Source: Natronocella acetinitrilica (GTDB lineage Bacteria > Pseudomonadota > Gammaproteobacteria > Nitrococcales > Aquisalimonadaceae). Taken from it: DNA of 64,000 bases. Shown piece by piece: positions 1 to 8,091 of this stretch. Each line of letters begins with the position of its first letter. Position 1 is the first letter of the stretch. The stretch spans positions 270,946 through 334,945 of the forward strand of contig NZ_JALJXV010000007.1 of the NCBI RefSeq assembly GCF_024170285.1, written 5' to 3'. A program made the position numbers and the translations under genes. Below the pieces are notes generated by a model. It was not told the DNA's origin and made no database searches. It was given only the letters and a program-made list of their open reading frames with translations.

Positions 1-759
1 GCTTCGTTCTTCGGCGCTGTTCCGTTCGGTTTCAACGGCCAGGAGATGAACGCCTGGCTGTATTACGGCGGCGGCATGGAACTCTGGCAGGAACTGTATG
101 CCCAGAGAGGACTTGTACCGACTGCCGGGGGCAATACCGGGGTACAACTGGGCGGCTGGTTCACTCGCCGCATCGACTCCATTGCCGATATCGACGGGTT
201 GCGGATGCGCTTGCCGGGCTTTGCCCAGGAAGTCATGCGACGCCATGGTGGTATCCCCACCAACCTGCCGGGCGGTGAACTGTTCAGTGCCCTGCGCAGT
301 GGCGAACTCGACGCCACCGAGTGGGTGGGCCCTTACAACGACGTCAATTTTGGCCTGCACAAGGCCGCACCATACATGTACTACCCCGGCTGGCAGGAGC
401 CCGGCACCTGCATCGAGTGCTTCGTCAATGCAGAGGCTCTGAACAGCCTCTCAAGCCATCTGCGCCGTGCCGTTCTCTATGCCTGCCGCCTGGCAAACTA
501 CGACATGCTCGCCGAGTTCACGGCGCTCAATGCCGACGCCTTGCAGCAGATTCGACGTGAACCGGATGTGGAGGTCCTGGCCTTCCCCGATGACGTGATG
601 CGGGCCTTCAAGCAAACAAGTACGGAGATCATTGCCGAGCAGGCCGACAAGGGAGAGCTGACACGTCGAATTCACAGGTCGTTCACCGAGTTTTTCGACA
701 AGGTCTCCGATTGGCACGCCATCTCCGAGGCGGCCATGTTCGATGCCCGTCGATTGTAA
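1..759 (+). CDS. TRAP transporter substrate-binding protein, DctP/TakP type (5' truncated)
   Basis: Periplasmic solute receptor of a tripartite ATP-independent transporter, which hands small organic anions to a DctQM-type permease in the inner membrane. The frame is open from base 1, so the signal peptide and first lobe lie outside the window; 252 codons are visible. Family hallmarks are GLRMRLPG near visible residue 66, then WVGPYND and YYPGWQEPG in the ligand-binding lobe. The last two resemble TakP-like receptors for 2-oxo acids; this substrate guess is inference. No dctQ or dctM gene follows: the next gene is convergent, so the permease genes are probably upstream. Family assignment is firm, substrate is not. 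Confidence 0.88.
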   Translation, partial: ASFFGAVPFGFNGQEMNAWLYYGGGMELWQELYAQRGLVPTAGGNTGVQLGGWFTRRIDSIADIDGLRMRLPGFAQEVMRRHGGIPTNLPGGELFSALRSGELDATEWVGPYNDVNFGLHKAAPYMYYPGWQEPGTCIECFVNAEALNSLSSHLRRAVLYACRLANYDMLAEFTALNADALQQIRREPDVEVLAFPDDVMRAFKQTSTEIIAEQADKGELTRRIHRSFTEFFDKVSDWHAISEAAMFDARRL

Positions 760-776
760 CCGACGGCCTCACCCGG

Positions 777-1496
777 TTAGCGAGTGCGCCTGTAGGCCTC
801 GATTCGTTGCGTGAAATCGGCAATGAAGGCTTGCAGGCGCTCCTCGTCATAAGGCTGTAAACCGCTGATGGTGAGAGTCTTGCTGCCCGCACCCAGTGGC
901 TGACCGGCAGCGCTGACGCTGAAATCCAGCCGCGCGCTGCCGCGGCGGCCTCGCACATCCAGTTCGGCATGCGCGAATTCAAGGTCCAGATGGTCGGCAT
1001 CGGACAGGTCCAGTTCAAAGCCCATGCTGTCATAGATGACCATGGGGCGATCGGGATTGAACATCACCCCATGCTCAGCCATCAACGGCTTCAGGTAATG
1101 CGGGAAGTTACGGCCTGAAAAGGCAACATAGCGCCGCACAAACCCTTCCACGATGGCGGGATCATTCACCGGTGTGCCCTGACGCTCAACCCGCATATAG
1201 ACCTTGCCATTACCATCCTTGACCTCGATCACCGAGTCCGGCGCCTCCGGAAGAATGAGCGGCTGGTTTTCGCCAACCATGCCGGTGAAGGTGAATTGCA
1301 TGCCAGGCGAAAGCCCGTAGCGCGACAGCACGATGGCAAACAACAGATCTCCCGGCACACAGAAGCGCTTGGCGCCCTCGTCGTGGATGGGGTTCCAGTC
1401 GCCAGCTACATCTTTTGCAAAGCGGCTCGCCTGCGCTGGCGATATCAGCACTTCACCATCAACCAGTCGAAAGAATTCCTGCGGAAACTGTCCCAT
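777..1496 (-). CDS. DUF3581 family protein
   Basis: Conserved gammaproteobacterial protein of unknown function, about 239 residues. The N-terminal half contains SRFAKDVAGDWNPIHD and FCVPGDLLFA, a pattern resembling the hydratase/MaoC-like hotdog fold, which suggests but does not prove acyl-thioester binding. The frame stays open upstream to 1610, but the ATG at 1496 has an AAGGA element about 10 nt before it and gives the usual MGQFPQEFF-type start, so I chose it. The gene is convergent with the TRAP receptor gene and monocistronic in appearance. Confidence 0.8.
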   Translation of the reverse strand: MGQFPQEFFRLVDGEVLISPAQASRFAKDVAGDWNPIHDEGAKRFCVPGDLLFAIVLSRYGLSPGMQFTFTGMVGENQPLILPEAPDSVIEVKDGNGKVYMRVERQGTPVNDPAIVEGFVRRYVAFSGRNFPHYLKPLMAEHGVMFNPDRPMVIYDSMGFELDLSDADHLDLEFAHAELDVRGRRGSARLDFSVSAAGQPLGAGSKTLTISGLQPYDEERLQAFIADFTQRIEAYRRTR

Positions 1497-1782
1497 GGTC
1501 TTGGGGTCCTTGTATGACACGACGTCGTCACCGGGACGACGTCGGATTGGGAACTTTCTGCGGTCGGCCCTTCCTAACCCTGACGTATCGCCGGCCCTGG
1601 ACTGGTTCAATGTATCCCCGGGGCATGGTAGGTCAGGCGCTCGTAGGCCAGACTACCCGAATTGACGAAGCGGTCGTACCGAAAGCTGCGCCGCCCGCCG
1701 GCTCGGCAGCTGCATGGCTGAATTCCCAGGTGGTGGCCAAGGCTCCTGGTGGAACGACCCGAACCCGAAGGAGGCATTCCCC

Positions 1783-2931
1783 ATGATGAAACCAAGTCGA
1801 TCCCTGCTGCTGGCAGCGGCTCTGTTGCCAGCAATCGGCCTGTCTACCACAGCATCGGCGGAAACTGTCGAAGCCGATATCGGCAGCGAATATGAGAGCT
1901 TCAACCTGGTTCGTGTAGCTGACGGCATCAGCCACGGCTGGGCTGTCGGCTTTCTACCGGATGGTCGTGTACTCGTCACCGAGCGCGCAGGGGCGTTGTA
2001 CTTGATTGAAAACGGAAATAAAACCGAGCTGGATGGGCTGCCTTCCATCGCAGTACAGGGTCAGGGCGGATTACTGGATGTGGTGCCGCATCCCGACTAT
2101 GACGACAACGGCTGGATCTACTTCACCTACTCCAAGGGCGACTCGGACTCCACCGTTCCAGCCCTCGCTCGTGCCCGAATTGACGGCGACAGCCTGGTAG
2201 ACATGGAAGAACTGTTCGAATCCAACACGCCCACCAGCCCGGGACGACACTACGGCTCCCGCATTGTATTCCTGGAAGACGGAACGCTGCTCATGACCAT
2301 CGGCGATCGTGGTGCAGAGCCACCCAGGGCGCAGGACCCGATGGATCACTCCGGCAGCATCGTACGACTCACTACCGATGGCGACGTGCCGGACAACAAT
2401 CCGTTCGTCGATAGTGAAGAACATGCGCCGGAAATCTTCAGCTACGGCCACCGCAACATCCAGGGCATGATTGTGCATCCCGATAGCCTGCAGGTCTGGG
2501 TGACCGAACACGGCCCGCGCGGCGGCGATGAACTGAATCTCATCGAAGCCGGCGGCAACTATGGCTGGCCCACGGTAACGCTCGGCCGCGATTATCGCAC
2601 CGAAGACGACTTCCCCGATGCCGAGGCAAGGCGCATGGATGGCATGGTGGACCCGGTGTTCGAGTTCCTGCCAACGCTGGCACCATCCGGCCTCGCTGTC
2701 GTCAATGGAGATGCTTTCCCTGCCTGGGAAGGCAATCTGCTGGCGGGCGGGCTGCGGGCGCAGCGCATCCTGCGCCTGACCATCGAAGACAATCATGTTG
2801 TTCACGCAGAAGAGCTGCTGCACGGCAAGGTTGGCCGGATACGCGACGTGCGCCAGGCACCCGACGGGCATATCTATGTCCTCAGCGATGAGTCCGATGG
2901 CGCACTGTATCGGATGGAACCTGCCGACTGA
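1783..2931 (+). CDS. PQQ-dependent sugar dehydrogenase (soluble aldose dehydrogenase type)
   Basis: Exported six-bladed beta-propeller of the GSDH/sorbosone dehydrogenase family (E. coli YliI/Asd type), expected to oxidise aldoses in the periplasm with PQQ. The start ATG 1783 follows AAGGAG at spacing 9 and is followed by a typical signal peptide ending near ASA-ET (residue 27). Family segments present: GWAVGFLPDGRVLVTERAG, GQGGLLDVVPHPDY, SYGHRNIQG with the catalytic-type histidine, TEHGPRGGDE and GGNYGWP. Length of 382 is normal. No PQQ synthesis genes are in the window, so cofactor supply is unknown. It may be co-transcribed with the DUF1989 gene 18 nt downstream. Confidence 0.9.
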   Translation: MMKPSRSLLLAAALLPAIGLSTTASAETVEADIGSEYESFNLVRVADGISHGWAVGFLPDGRVLVTERAGALYLIENGNKTELDGLPSIAVQGQGGLLDVVPHPDYDDNGWIYFTYSKGDSDSTVPALARARIDGDSLVDMEELFESNTPTSPGRHYGSRIVFLEDGTLLMTIGDRGAEPPRAQDPMDHSGSIVRLTTDGDVPDNNPFVDSEEHAPEIFSYGHRNIQGMIVHPDSLQVWVTEHGPRGGDELNLIEAGGNYGWPTVTLGRDYRTEDDFPDAEARRMDGMVDPVFEFLPTLAPSGLAVVNGDAFPAWEGNLLAGGLRAQRILRLTIEDNHVVHAEELLHGKVGRIRDVRQAPDGHIYVLSDESDGALYRMEPAD

Positions 2932-2949
2932 CCCAGGGAGGGTAAGGCC

Positions 2950-3825
2950 ATGGCTAACGGAGTTGAGGCAGCATATCGGGCCGGGCCGGGATCAGTCCTG
3001 GCCATGGATACGGATTTTTACCGCCGTGTCCAGGCAGAGACTGGACGCACTCTGGTAGACAGGATTGACGTTCCCATTCGCTCCGGCCGCGCCTGGAAGG
3101 TGCCGGCCGGGCACGTTTTCCGCATCATCGCGCCGGAAGGCCCCCAGGTGGGAGACCTCAACCTCTGGAACCTGCACAACCCGCGGGAACGTTTCTGGGC
3201 CTCACGCACACGGCAATTGCAGAGTGCCCATGTGAGTGTGCATGACCGCCTCTGGTCTACCCTGCCCTATTTGCGACCCATGGCCACGATTACGGCTGAC
3301 AGCCTTGCCGATTACGGCGTGGACGAAGATGGTGGCCGCGTGCATGACCTGCTGGGCACCCGGTGCGACCCCTACGTCAACAACCTCCTGACCGGCGAGG
3401 ATTTCGACTTTCACTGCCATTCCAACCTGGTGCGTGCCGTGCTGCCCCATGGCCTGGACGAGCGGGATGTTCACGACGTGCTGAACGTCTTCCAGTGCAC
3501 GGGTCTCACCGTCGACGACAAGTACTTCATGAAAGCCTGTCCTGCGAAGGCTGGAGACTATCTCGAATTCTTTGCGGAGATGGATTTGCTTTGCGCATTG
3601 TCGGCCTGCCCGGGGGGCGACCTCTCCGTGCCACTCTGGGGGCCAGACGCGGAGGACCCCCTTCGCGTCTGTCGACCCCTGGCGGTAGAGGTATATAGTC
3701 TCGCCGACGGATTATTGCGGGACTGGCCGTCGTTCACCGGCTCAAGCTACGCCGGGCAGCATGGCCTTGCTCAGCCTGAAACTGACTGGACGGAAATTCG
3801 CCGGCAACGCTATCCCGACGCCTGA
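2950..3825 (+). CDS. DUF1989 family protein (urea carboxylase-associated type)
   Basis: Belongs to the DUF1989 family, often found beside urea carboxylase or aminomethyltransferase genes and thought to be a metal-dependent enzyme; activity here is unknown. Characteristic segments are the basic/hydrophobic VFRIIAPEGPQVGDLNLWN near residue 55, the SVHDRLWSTLP region, and the cysteine-rich LNVFQCTGL and FMKACPAKAGDYLEF. A good AGGGAGG ribosome site precedes ATG 2950. No urea carboxylase genes are nearby. Its 3' end overlaps the convergent universal stress gene by 16 nt. Confidence 0.85.
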   Translation: MANGVEAAYRAGPGSVLAMDTDFYRRVQAETGRTLVDRIDVPIRSGRAWKVPAGHVFRIIAPEGPQVGDLNLWNLHNPRERFWASRTRQLQSAHVSVHDRLWSTLPYLRPMATITADSLADYGVDEDGGRVHDLLGTRCDPYVNNLLTGEDFDFHCHSNLVRAVLPHGLDERDVHDVLNVFQCTGLTVDDKYFMKACPAKAGDYLEFFAEMDLLCALSACPGGDLSVPLWGPDAEDPLRVCRPLAVEVYSLADGLLRDWPSFTGSSYAGQHGLAQPETDWTEIRRQRYPDA

Positions 3826-4628
3826 CCGGGTACCAGCAGGATCGCAGTCGGGGCGTGACGACAGATCCGCTCTGCCGTGCGACCCATGAGCAGGCTGGTA
3901 ACCGGGTTGCGACCTCGCTTGCCCAGGACGATGACGTCACTGCTTTGCTGCATCGCGATCCGCTGTATTTCCCGCGCCGGATCGCCCTCGCTTACCTGAT
4001 GGCGCAGGGGCGGATGCCGCGCACTCAGTTCCTGTAGGTGGGTATGCAAGTCTGACGGTTCGGTGACGGATTCTCCCGGCAACCACTGCTTCGGCTTGAC
4101 CCAGACCGCCACACCGTTCCCAAAAGCCTTGATCAGTTCCCCGGCTATCGATTCCGCAGCCTGCGCGGCCTCAGACCCGTCCGTCGCCAACAACACCCCG
4201 CCGCCGCCGGTGGTCACCTGCTCTGCTGAGAGCGGCTCCAGCCAGACGGCCCTGGCCGCGTTCCTGGCGAGATCCAGAACCGCATTGCCCATGACCAGTT
4301 CACGGATGGGGCCATGAGCCCTGGCTCCGGCAACGAGATAGCCAGCACCCGCTTCTTCCATGGCGCTATCCAGCTGCAATGCCAACTCCCCGACCAGCAG
4401 TCGCGACTCCACCTCGAAGCCCAGAGCGCGAACTTCCTCTTCGGCGGCATGAAGCTTTTGCTGCTGCTCGTGCCGGTGGGCCCGCTCCGCCGCCACGGGA
4501 AATCCGGGGCTCACCACATGCACCAGTGTCAAACGACGCGTCCCAAGGCGCTGCAAGCGCAGAAGCCGGGTCTTGAGCACGGCCCAGTCCTCGGCCAGAT
4601 CCACTGCCACCACTCCGTGCTCGAACAT
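3810..4628 (-). CDS. universal stress protein, tandem UspA domains
   Basis: Cytoplasmic stress protein with two Usp domains (about residues 1-135 and 140-270). The second domain keeps the nucleotide-binding pattern G-x2-G-x9-G as GKRGRNPVTSLLMGRTAE, so it should bind ATP; the first domain has a degenerate version (GARAHGPIREL VMGN), suggesting an asymmetric protein. Length 272 is typical for tandem Usp proteins. The end overlaps the convergent DUF1989 gene by 16 nt. A second, single-domain Usp lies about 0.5 kb further on. Confidence 0.9.
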   Translation of the reverse strand: MFEHGVVAVDLAEDWAVLKTRLLRLQRLGTRRLTLVHVVSPGFPVAAERAHRHEQQQKLHAAEEEVRALGFEVESRLLVGELALQLDSAMEEAGAGYLVAGARAHGPIRELVMGNAVLDLARNAARAVWLEPLSAEQVTTGGGGVLLATDGSEAAQAAESIAGELIKAFGNGVAVWVKPKQWLPGESVTEPSDLHTHLQELSARHPPLRHQVSEGDPAREIQRIAMQQSSDVIVLGKRGRNPVTSLLMGRTAERICRHAPTAILLVPGQASG

Positions 4629-4747
4629 CGCCGTCGCCTCCTCCGATCAGTCACCACGCAGTATGCGCTTTATGGCCGCTGGCCCCAAAGCGCGGCAGGT
4701 TGCAGTCCACTGTGTGAATCACGAAACTGGAGAGATGAGTGGAGAAG

Positions 4748-5119
4748 ATGCAAACCATGTTCACGCCGGGTTTCTGGGCTGACAGCATCAAGTGGTTCCA
4801 CGGGCTGTTCGTCCTTTTCGCCATGTTCGGTGGCATCCTGCTGGTGTGGTTCCCGGCACTGATCCTGCTGCATGCGCCCGCCGTCATCTGGGCGGGCGGC
4901 ATCAATCTGGTGGGTTGGACATGCCCGCTCACACCGCTCGAGAACCGGTTTCGACAGGCCGCGGGCGAAGCCGGCTATCGCGGTGGCTTCATTCAGCACT
5001 ACCTGGAAAAGGCAGGCCTGTCCGGCATGGACAGACGTACCCTGGAGACACGCGTCGGATGGACCATTCTGGGATGGAATGGCGTCCTCTACATAGTGAT
5101 ATTCAGCGCACTACGGTAA
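4748..5119 (+). CDS. DUF2784 family membrane protein
   Basis: Small integral membrane protein of about 123 residues, function unknown. It shows three or four hydrophobic segments and the family signature CPLTPLENRFR followed by YRGGFIQHYLEKAG. Several starts are possible (GTG 4739, ATG 4748, ATG 4757); none has ideal Shine-Dalgarno spacing, so the start is approximate. It lies between two universal stress genes on the opposite strand, and its end overlaps the second by 17 nt. Confidence 0.82.
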   Translation: MQTMFTPGFWADSIKWFHGLFVLFAMFGGILLVWFPALILLHAPAVIWAGGINLVGWTCPLTPLENRFRQAAGEAGYRGGFIQHYLEKAGLSGMDRRTLETRVGWTILGWNGVLYIVIFSALR

Positions 5120-5579
5120 CGGGGCAGGACGCCTCGTGCACAAGCCGCTGACTCACACTGCCCAGCAGTAGCTCGCTGAATCGCGACAGCCCACGGCGCC
5201 CAACGACGATCAGAGGATGATCGCACTGACCGGCATGCTCGAGGATGGCCCGCGCCGGCGTACCGGCTAGCAGGACCTCCTCGGCACTTGCCCCGCAATC
5301 CGCAATCACCCGCCGTGCATGGCCGAATACCTTGCCCGCGGTCTCGTCGCGCAAGGCTGCAAACGCATCCTCAGAAAGATACTTGAGTTGTTCCGCCGTG
5401 GGCACCTCGGCGGGTGTCCCGAACATTTCGATGGCATCCCTGGGGAACGCAAACAGCAGGCGTACCGGCGCACCAACGGCCGCAGCAACGGCGCAGGCAT
5501 GCCGCACAGCGTGTTCCGCGCCCTCTGAACCGTCTACCGGCACCAACACCACTCCAATCTTGTCCGCTGACATCGCCAT
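5103..5579 (-). CDS. universal stress protein, single UspA domain
   Basis: Single-domain universal stress protein of 158 residues. It starts with the strand IGVVLVPVDGSEGAEHA and ends with the ATP-binding loop GRRGLSRFSELLLGSVSQRLV, both complete, so it is expected to be an ATP-binding Usp. A second methionine two residues downstream is an alternative start. The 3' end overlaps the convergent DUF2784 gene by 17 nt. Confidence 0.92.
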   Translation of the reverse strand: MAMSADKIGVVLVPVDGSEGAEHAVRHACAVAAAVGAPVRLLFAFPRDAIEMFGTPAEVPTAEQLKYLSEDAFAALRDETAGKVFGHARRVIADCGASAEEVLLAGTPARAILEHAGQCDHPLIVVGRRGLSRFSELLLGSVSQRLVHEASCPVTVVR

Positions 5580-5671
5580 GACTCCTGCCTGATAGTGACA
5601 AATCGCGCTTCGATGATCGGTCAGCCTAGGCCCACCGGCACGGCTACGCCTTGACGTGGATCAGCAGCCAG

Positions 5672-6565
5672 TCATATTACCGCACCCCCGGAGCCACCAT
5701 CCGGCGGCGGTGGTCGCGCCCTTCTCGTACCGTCATGCAGGGTAATCAGCACACCGCCGAGTACGATGATGGCGATGCCAAACCAGGTCCATGCATCGGG
5801 AAAGTCGCTGAAGAACCAGTACCCCACGGCGGTGGCACTGAGTATTTCGACGTAACCCACGGGTGCCACGACCGGCGCCGCTGCCCGCTCGAATGACTTG
5901 ATGATCAGGTAGTGTCCGCAGGCACCCAGCAATCCCATGAGGATCATCAACGCCCAGTCGCCAGCCCCCGGCGCCACCCAGATACCCGCCGGCATCAACA
6001 GGCTCATGGCCACCATCCCGACCACCGCAGTGTAGGCCAGCGTCAGGGACGGCGGACTGCTGCCGGAAAGCACCCGTGTGGTCAACAGATAGCAGCCATG
6101 AAAGACACCTGCGGAAAGCGCCAGCAACGACGCCCAGTGGAAAACGCCGAAGCCGGGGCGCACCACGATCAACGCGCCAACGAAACCGGCCACAACGGCA
6201 AGCCAGCGGACAGGCCCGATCCGCTCGCCCAGGGCCAGCGGCGATAGCAAGGTGCACACCATGGGCGAGATGAACAACAAGGCCAGGGCGTCCGCGATGG
6301 GCATGTAACGGATGGCCGCGAAGAAGCTCACCGTCGCGCCCAACAGGAAACCGCTGCGGATCAGTTGGACGCCGGGTCGCGTGGGCCACAGGTCCCGCAA
6401 CTTCAAACCCAGTAGCCACAGCACCGGAAGCATCCACAGCAGATGAAAGGTAAAGCGCGCCCAAACCACCTGAAACACGGGAAAGTCTGTCACCAGGTGC
6501 TTGGCGACGCCGTCCATCAGCGGGAGCAGGCTGACGCCCCCAGCCATGAGCAACACGCCGGTCAT
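5672..6565 (-). CDS. EamA/DMT family transporter
   Basis: Inner-membrane drug/metabolite exporter of 297 residues with about ten hydrophobic helices formed by two EamA repeats; the segment ERIGPVRWLAVVAGFVGAL in the first repeat and a matching FFSDFPDAWTWFGIAIIVLGGVLI in the second are typical. Substrate cannot be read from the sequence. A basic tail (RRARPPPPDG) ends the protein. It appears monocistronic. Confidence 0.88.
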   Translation of the reverse strand: MTGVLLMAGGVSLLPLMDGVAKHLVTDFPVFQVVWARFTFHLLWMLPVLWLLGLKLRDLWPTRPGVQLIRSGFLLGATVSFFAAIRYMPIADALALLFISPMVCTLLSPLALGERIGPVRWLAVVAGFVGALIVVRPGFGVFHWASLLALSAGVFHGCYLLTTRVLSGSSPPSLTLAYTAVVGMVAMSLLMPAGIWVAPGAGDWALMILMGLLGACGHYLIIKSFERAAAPVVAPVGYVEILSATAVGYWFFSDFPDAWTWFGIAIIVLGGVLITLHDGTRRARPPPPDGGSGGAVI

Positions 6566-6824
6566 GGGGCGATCGTCAGCGCGGAGTATGGGTAGGGATC
6601 GTCTGATGTTCTAACCCTTCCTGATTGTTGTCGCTTGGCCGTGGAACCACCACGACGTTGCGCGCCGCGCCTAACATCACGAAAAATCTGTGTGTAACGC
6701 GACGGTGTGAATACTTCAGCGCTTCCCTAAACCGGTCCACCGTGCACTCTTCACAGAGTCGATCACTGTTCGGCAATATACTCCGACGCAACAAGCCGCT
6801 GATAAGGCCGTTCAAGAGCAAGTC

Positions 6825-7175
6825 ATGATTCGTCTGTCCACCCTGGTCATCGTGTTTCTGCTCGCGGCTCCCCTGGAGGCCACAACGGTATACCGCTGGA
6901 CGGATGCCCAGGGCCGTGTCCATTTCAGTGATGAACGTCCACCTGCAGGGGTCGATTCCGAGCGCATCCGCATGCAAGGACGCGAAGTTCGTCGGCAGGC
7001 GGCACCCGGCAACTCCGATCGCGTCAGGCGGATCCGCTGTCGCGATTTTCAGGGAGCACTGGTCCAGTTGAAAGAGGTGGAAGACGTCGCGACCGACGAC
7101 GCGCGATGGCTGGCCGCGAAGGATCTGGCCCGCGACAGGATTGAACACTGGTGTAACGGCGCCGAAAACCAGTAG
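6825..7175 (+). CDS. DUF4124 domain-containing exported protein
   Basis: Small secreted protein (116 residues) with a signal peptide of about 19 residues followed directly by the DUF4124 signature VYRWTDAQGRVHFSDERPP. The rest is basic and polar and contains one cysteine pair candidate. DUF4124 proteins are common in proteobacterial envelopes and have no assigned function. The gene is divergent from the EamA gene and convergent with the acyltransferase gene. Confidence 0.82.
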   Translation: MIRLSTLVIVFLLAAPLEATTVYRWTDAQGRVHFSDERPPAGVDSERIRMQGREVRRQAAPGNSDRVRRIRCRDFQGALVQLKEVEDVATDDARWLAAKDLARDRIEHWCNGAENQ

Positions 7176-7223
7176 CTGGCTTGCCGGCTGGCCTTACTCG
7201 CCTCTCCCTATGCCCCATGCAGA

Positions 7224-7991
7224 TCAGGCACTGCGCTTGGCCCACTGATTGTCTTCTGCGCCGAGATCGGCCTGTATCCGCCCATACAGCTCCCGCAGCG
7301 GCTTCAGCATGGTCCGTTCGGCAACCCGCTGATCGATATAAAACGGCGCACGTTGACCGTGATACTCGATGACCTCACCAACCTGATCAAAAGCGAGTCC
7401 CGAGCGCGCCAGCAGGCGTGCCAGCCTGGGCTCCATCATGGCAAACACATGATGCCGCCCGGTGAGCCCCACCATGGCCGTCGCCGCCAGAAAGAGACCA
7501 ACCGCCAACAGCGGAAACGCGCGGATTTCCTCCATCGAGAAAACCAGACCTTCCGGATCACCAAACGGTGTCTTTTCCTCACCTCGGCGGCGTCGGAAGG
7601 CGGACAGGACGGCGAGGCGGGAGATTTCGCAGATTTCATCGCGGGGCAGACGTTCCGGGTGAAATCGGGGATGCGCCAGATTGCCCCGGCAGGCTCGCTC
7701 GACGGGAAGGGCCAACGCGCCCTCAGTGAACGGATCATCCGGCGAAACCAACCTGACGCAGCCAGCGGGTATGCCGGTTTCCCGATGGCGCAGTAAGCAA
7801 TGTTCCGCTGCCGGATCGTACGCGTCCGTCTCCCGTCCGCCAGGGCAATCCTCCTCGCGCTCGTAGCCGAATTCGCGGCAGTACACTTCATAGCGCAAAC
7901 GAAAAACGCGTTCCCTCTGTTCAAGGGAACGCGCCGGTTGGAAAACGAAAAACGACGTCAAGGCTTCCGTTGCGGGCATGCTGTAGCTCAT
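7224..7991 (-). CDS. PEP-CTERM/exosortase-associated acyltransferase, GNAT-like
   Basis: Resembles the putative acyltransferase family linked to exosortase/PEP-CTERM systems and distantly to autoinducer synthases. The N-terminal part has RVFRLRYEVYCREFGYE and EREEDCPGGRETDAYDPAAEHCLLR; the middle has EICEISRLAV, the usual core. About 255 residues. A GTG start at 8012 is possible, but ATG 7991 has GGAG at spacing 5 and fits the family start better. No exosortase, PEP-CTERM protein or EPS locus is seen within the window, so its partner is unknown. Confidence 0.8.
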   Translation of the reverse strand: MSYSMPATEALTSFFVFQPARSLEQRERVFRLRYEVYCREFGYEREEDCPGGRETDAYDPAAEHCLLRHRETGIPAGCVRLVSPDDPFTEGALALPVERACRGNLAHPRFHPERLPRDEICEISRLAVLSAFRRRRGEEKTPFGDPEGLVFSMEEIRAFPLLAVGLFLAATAMVGLTGRHHVFAMMEPRLARLLARSGLAFDQVGEVIEYHGQRAPFYIDQRVAERTMLKPLRELYGRIQADLGAEDNQWAKRSA

Positions 7992-8091
7992 GTCTGCTCC
8001 ATCCGGGGGCACGAAGCCACATCACGCCCACCCTTGTCGATGGCCCCAGTGTATCCCGATGCGCGGCGCTTGACGACCCGGCCATGCCCAC

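Noticed and set aside
6576..7148. 190-codon minus-strand frame opposite the DUF4124 gene
   Set aside because: DUF4124 gene has signal peptide and signature; the antisense frame has neither.
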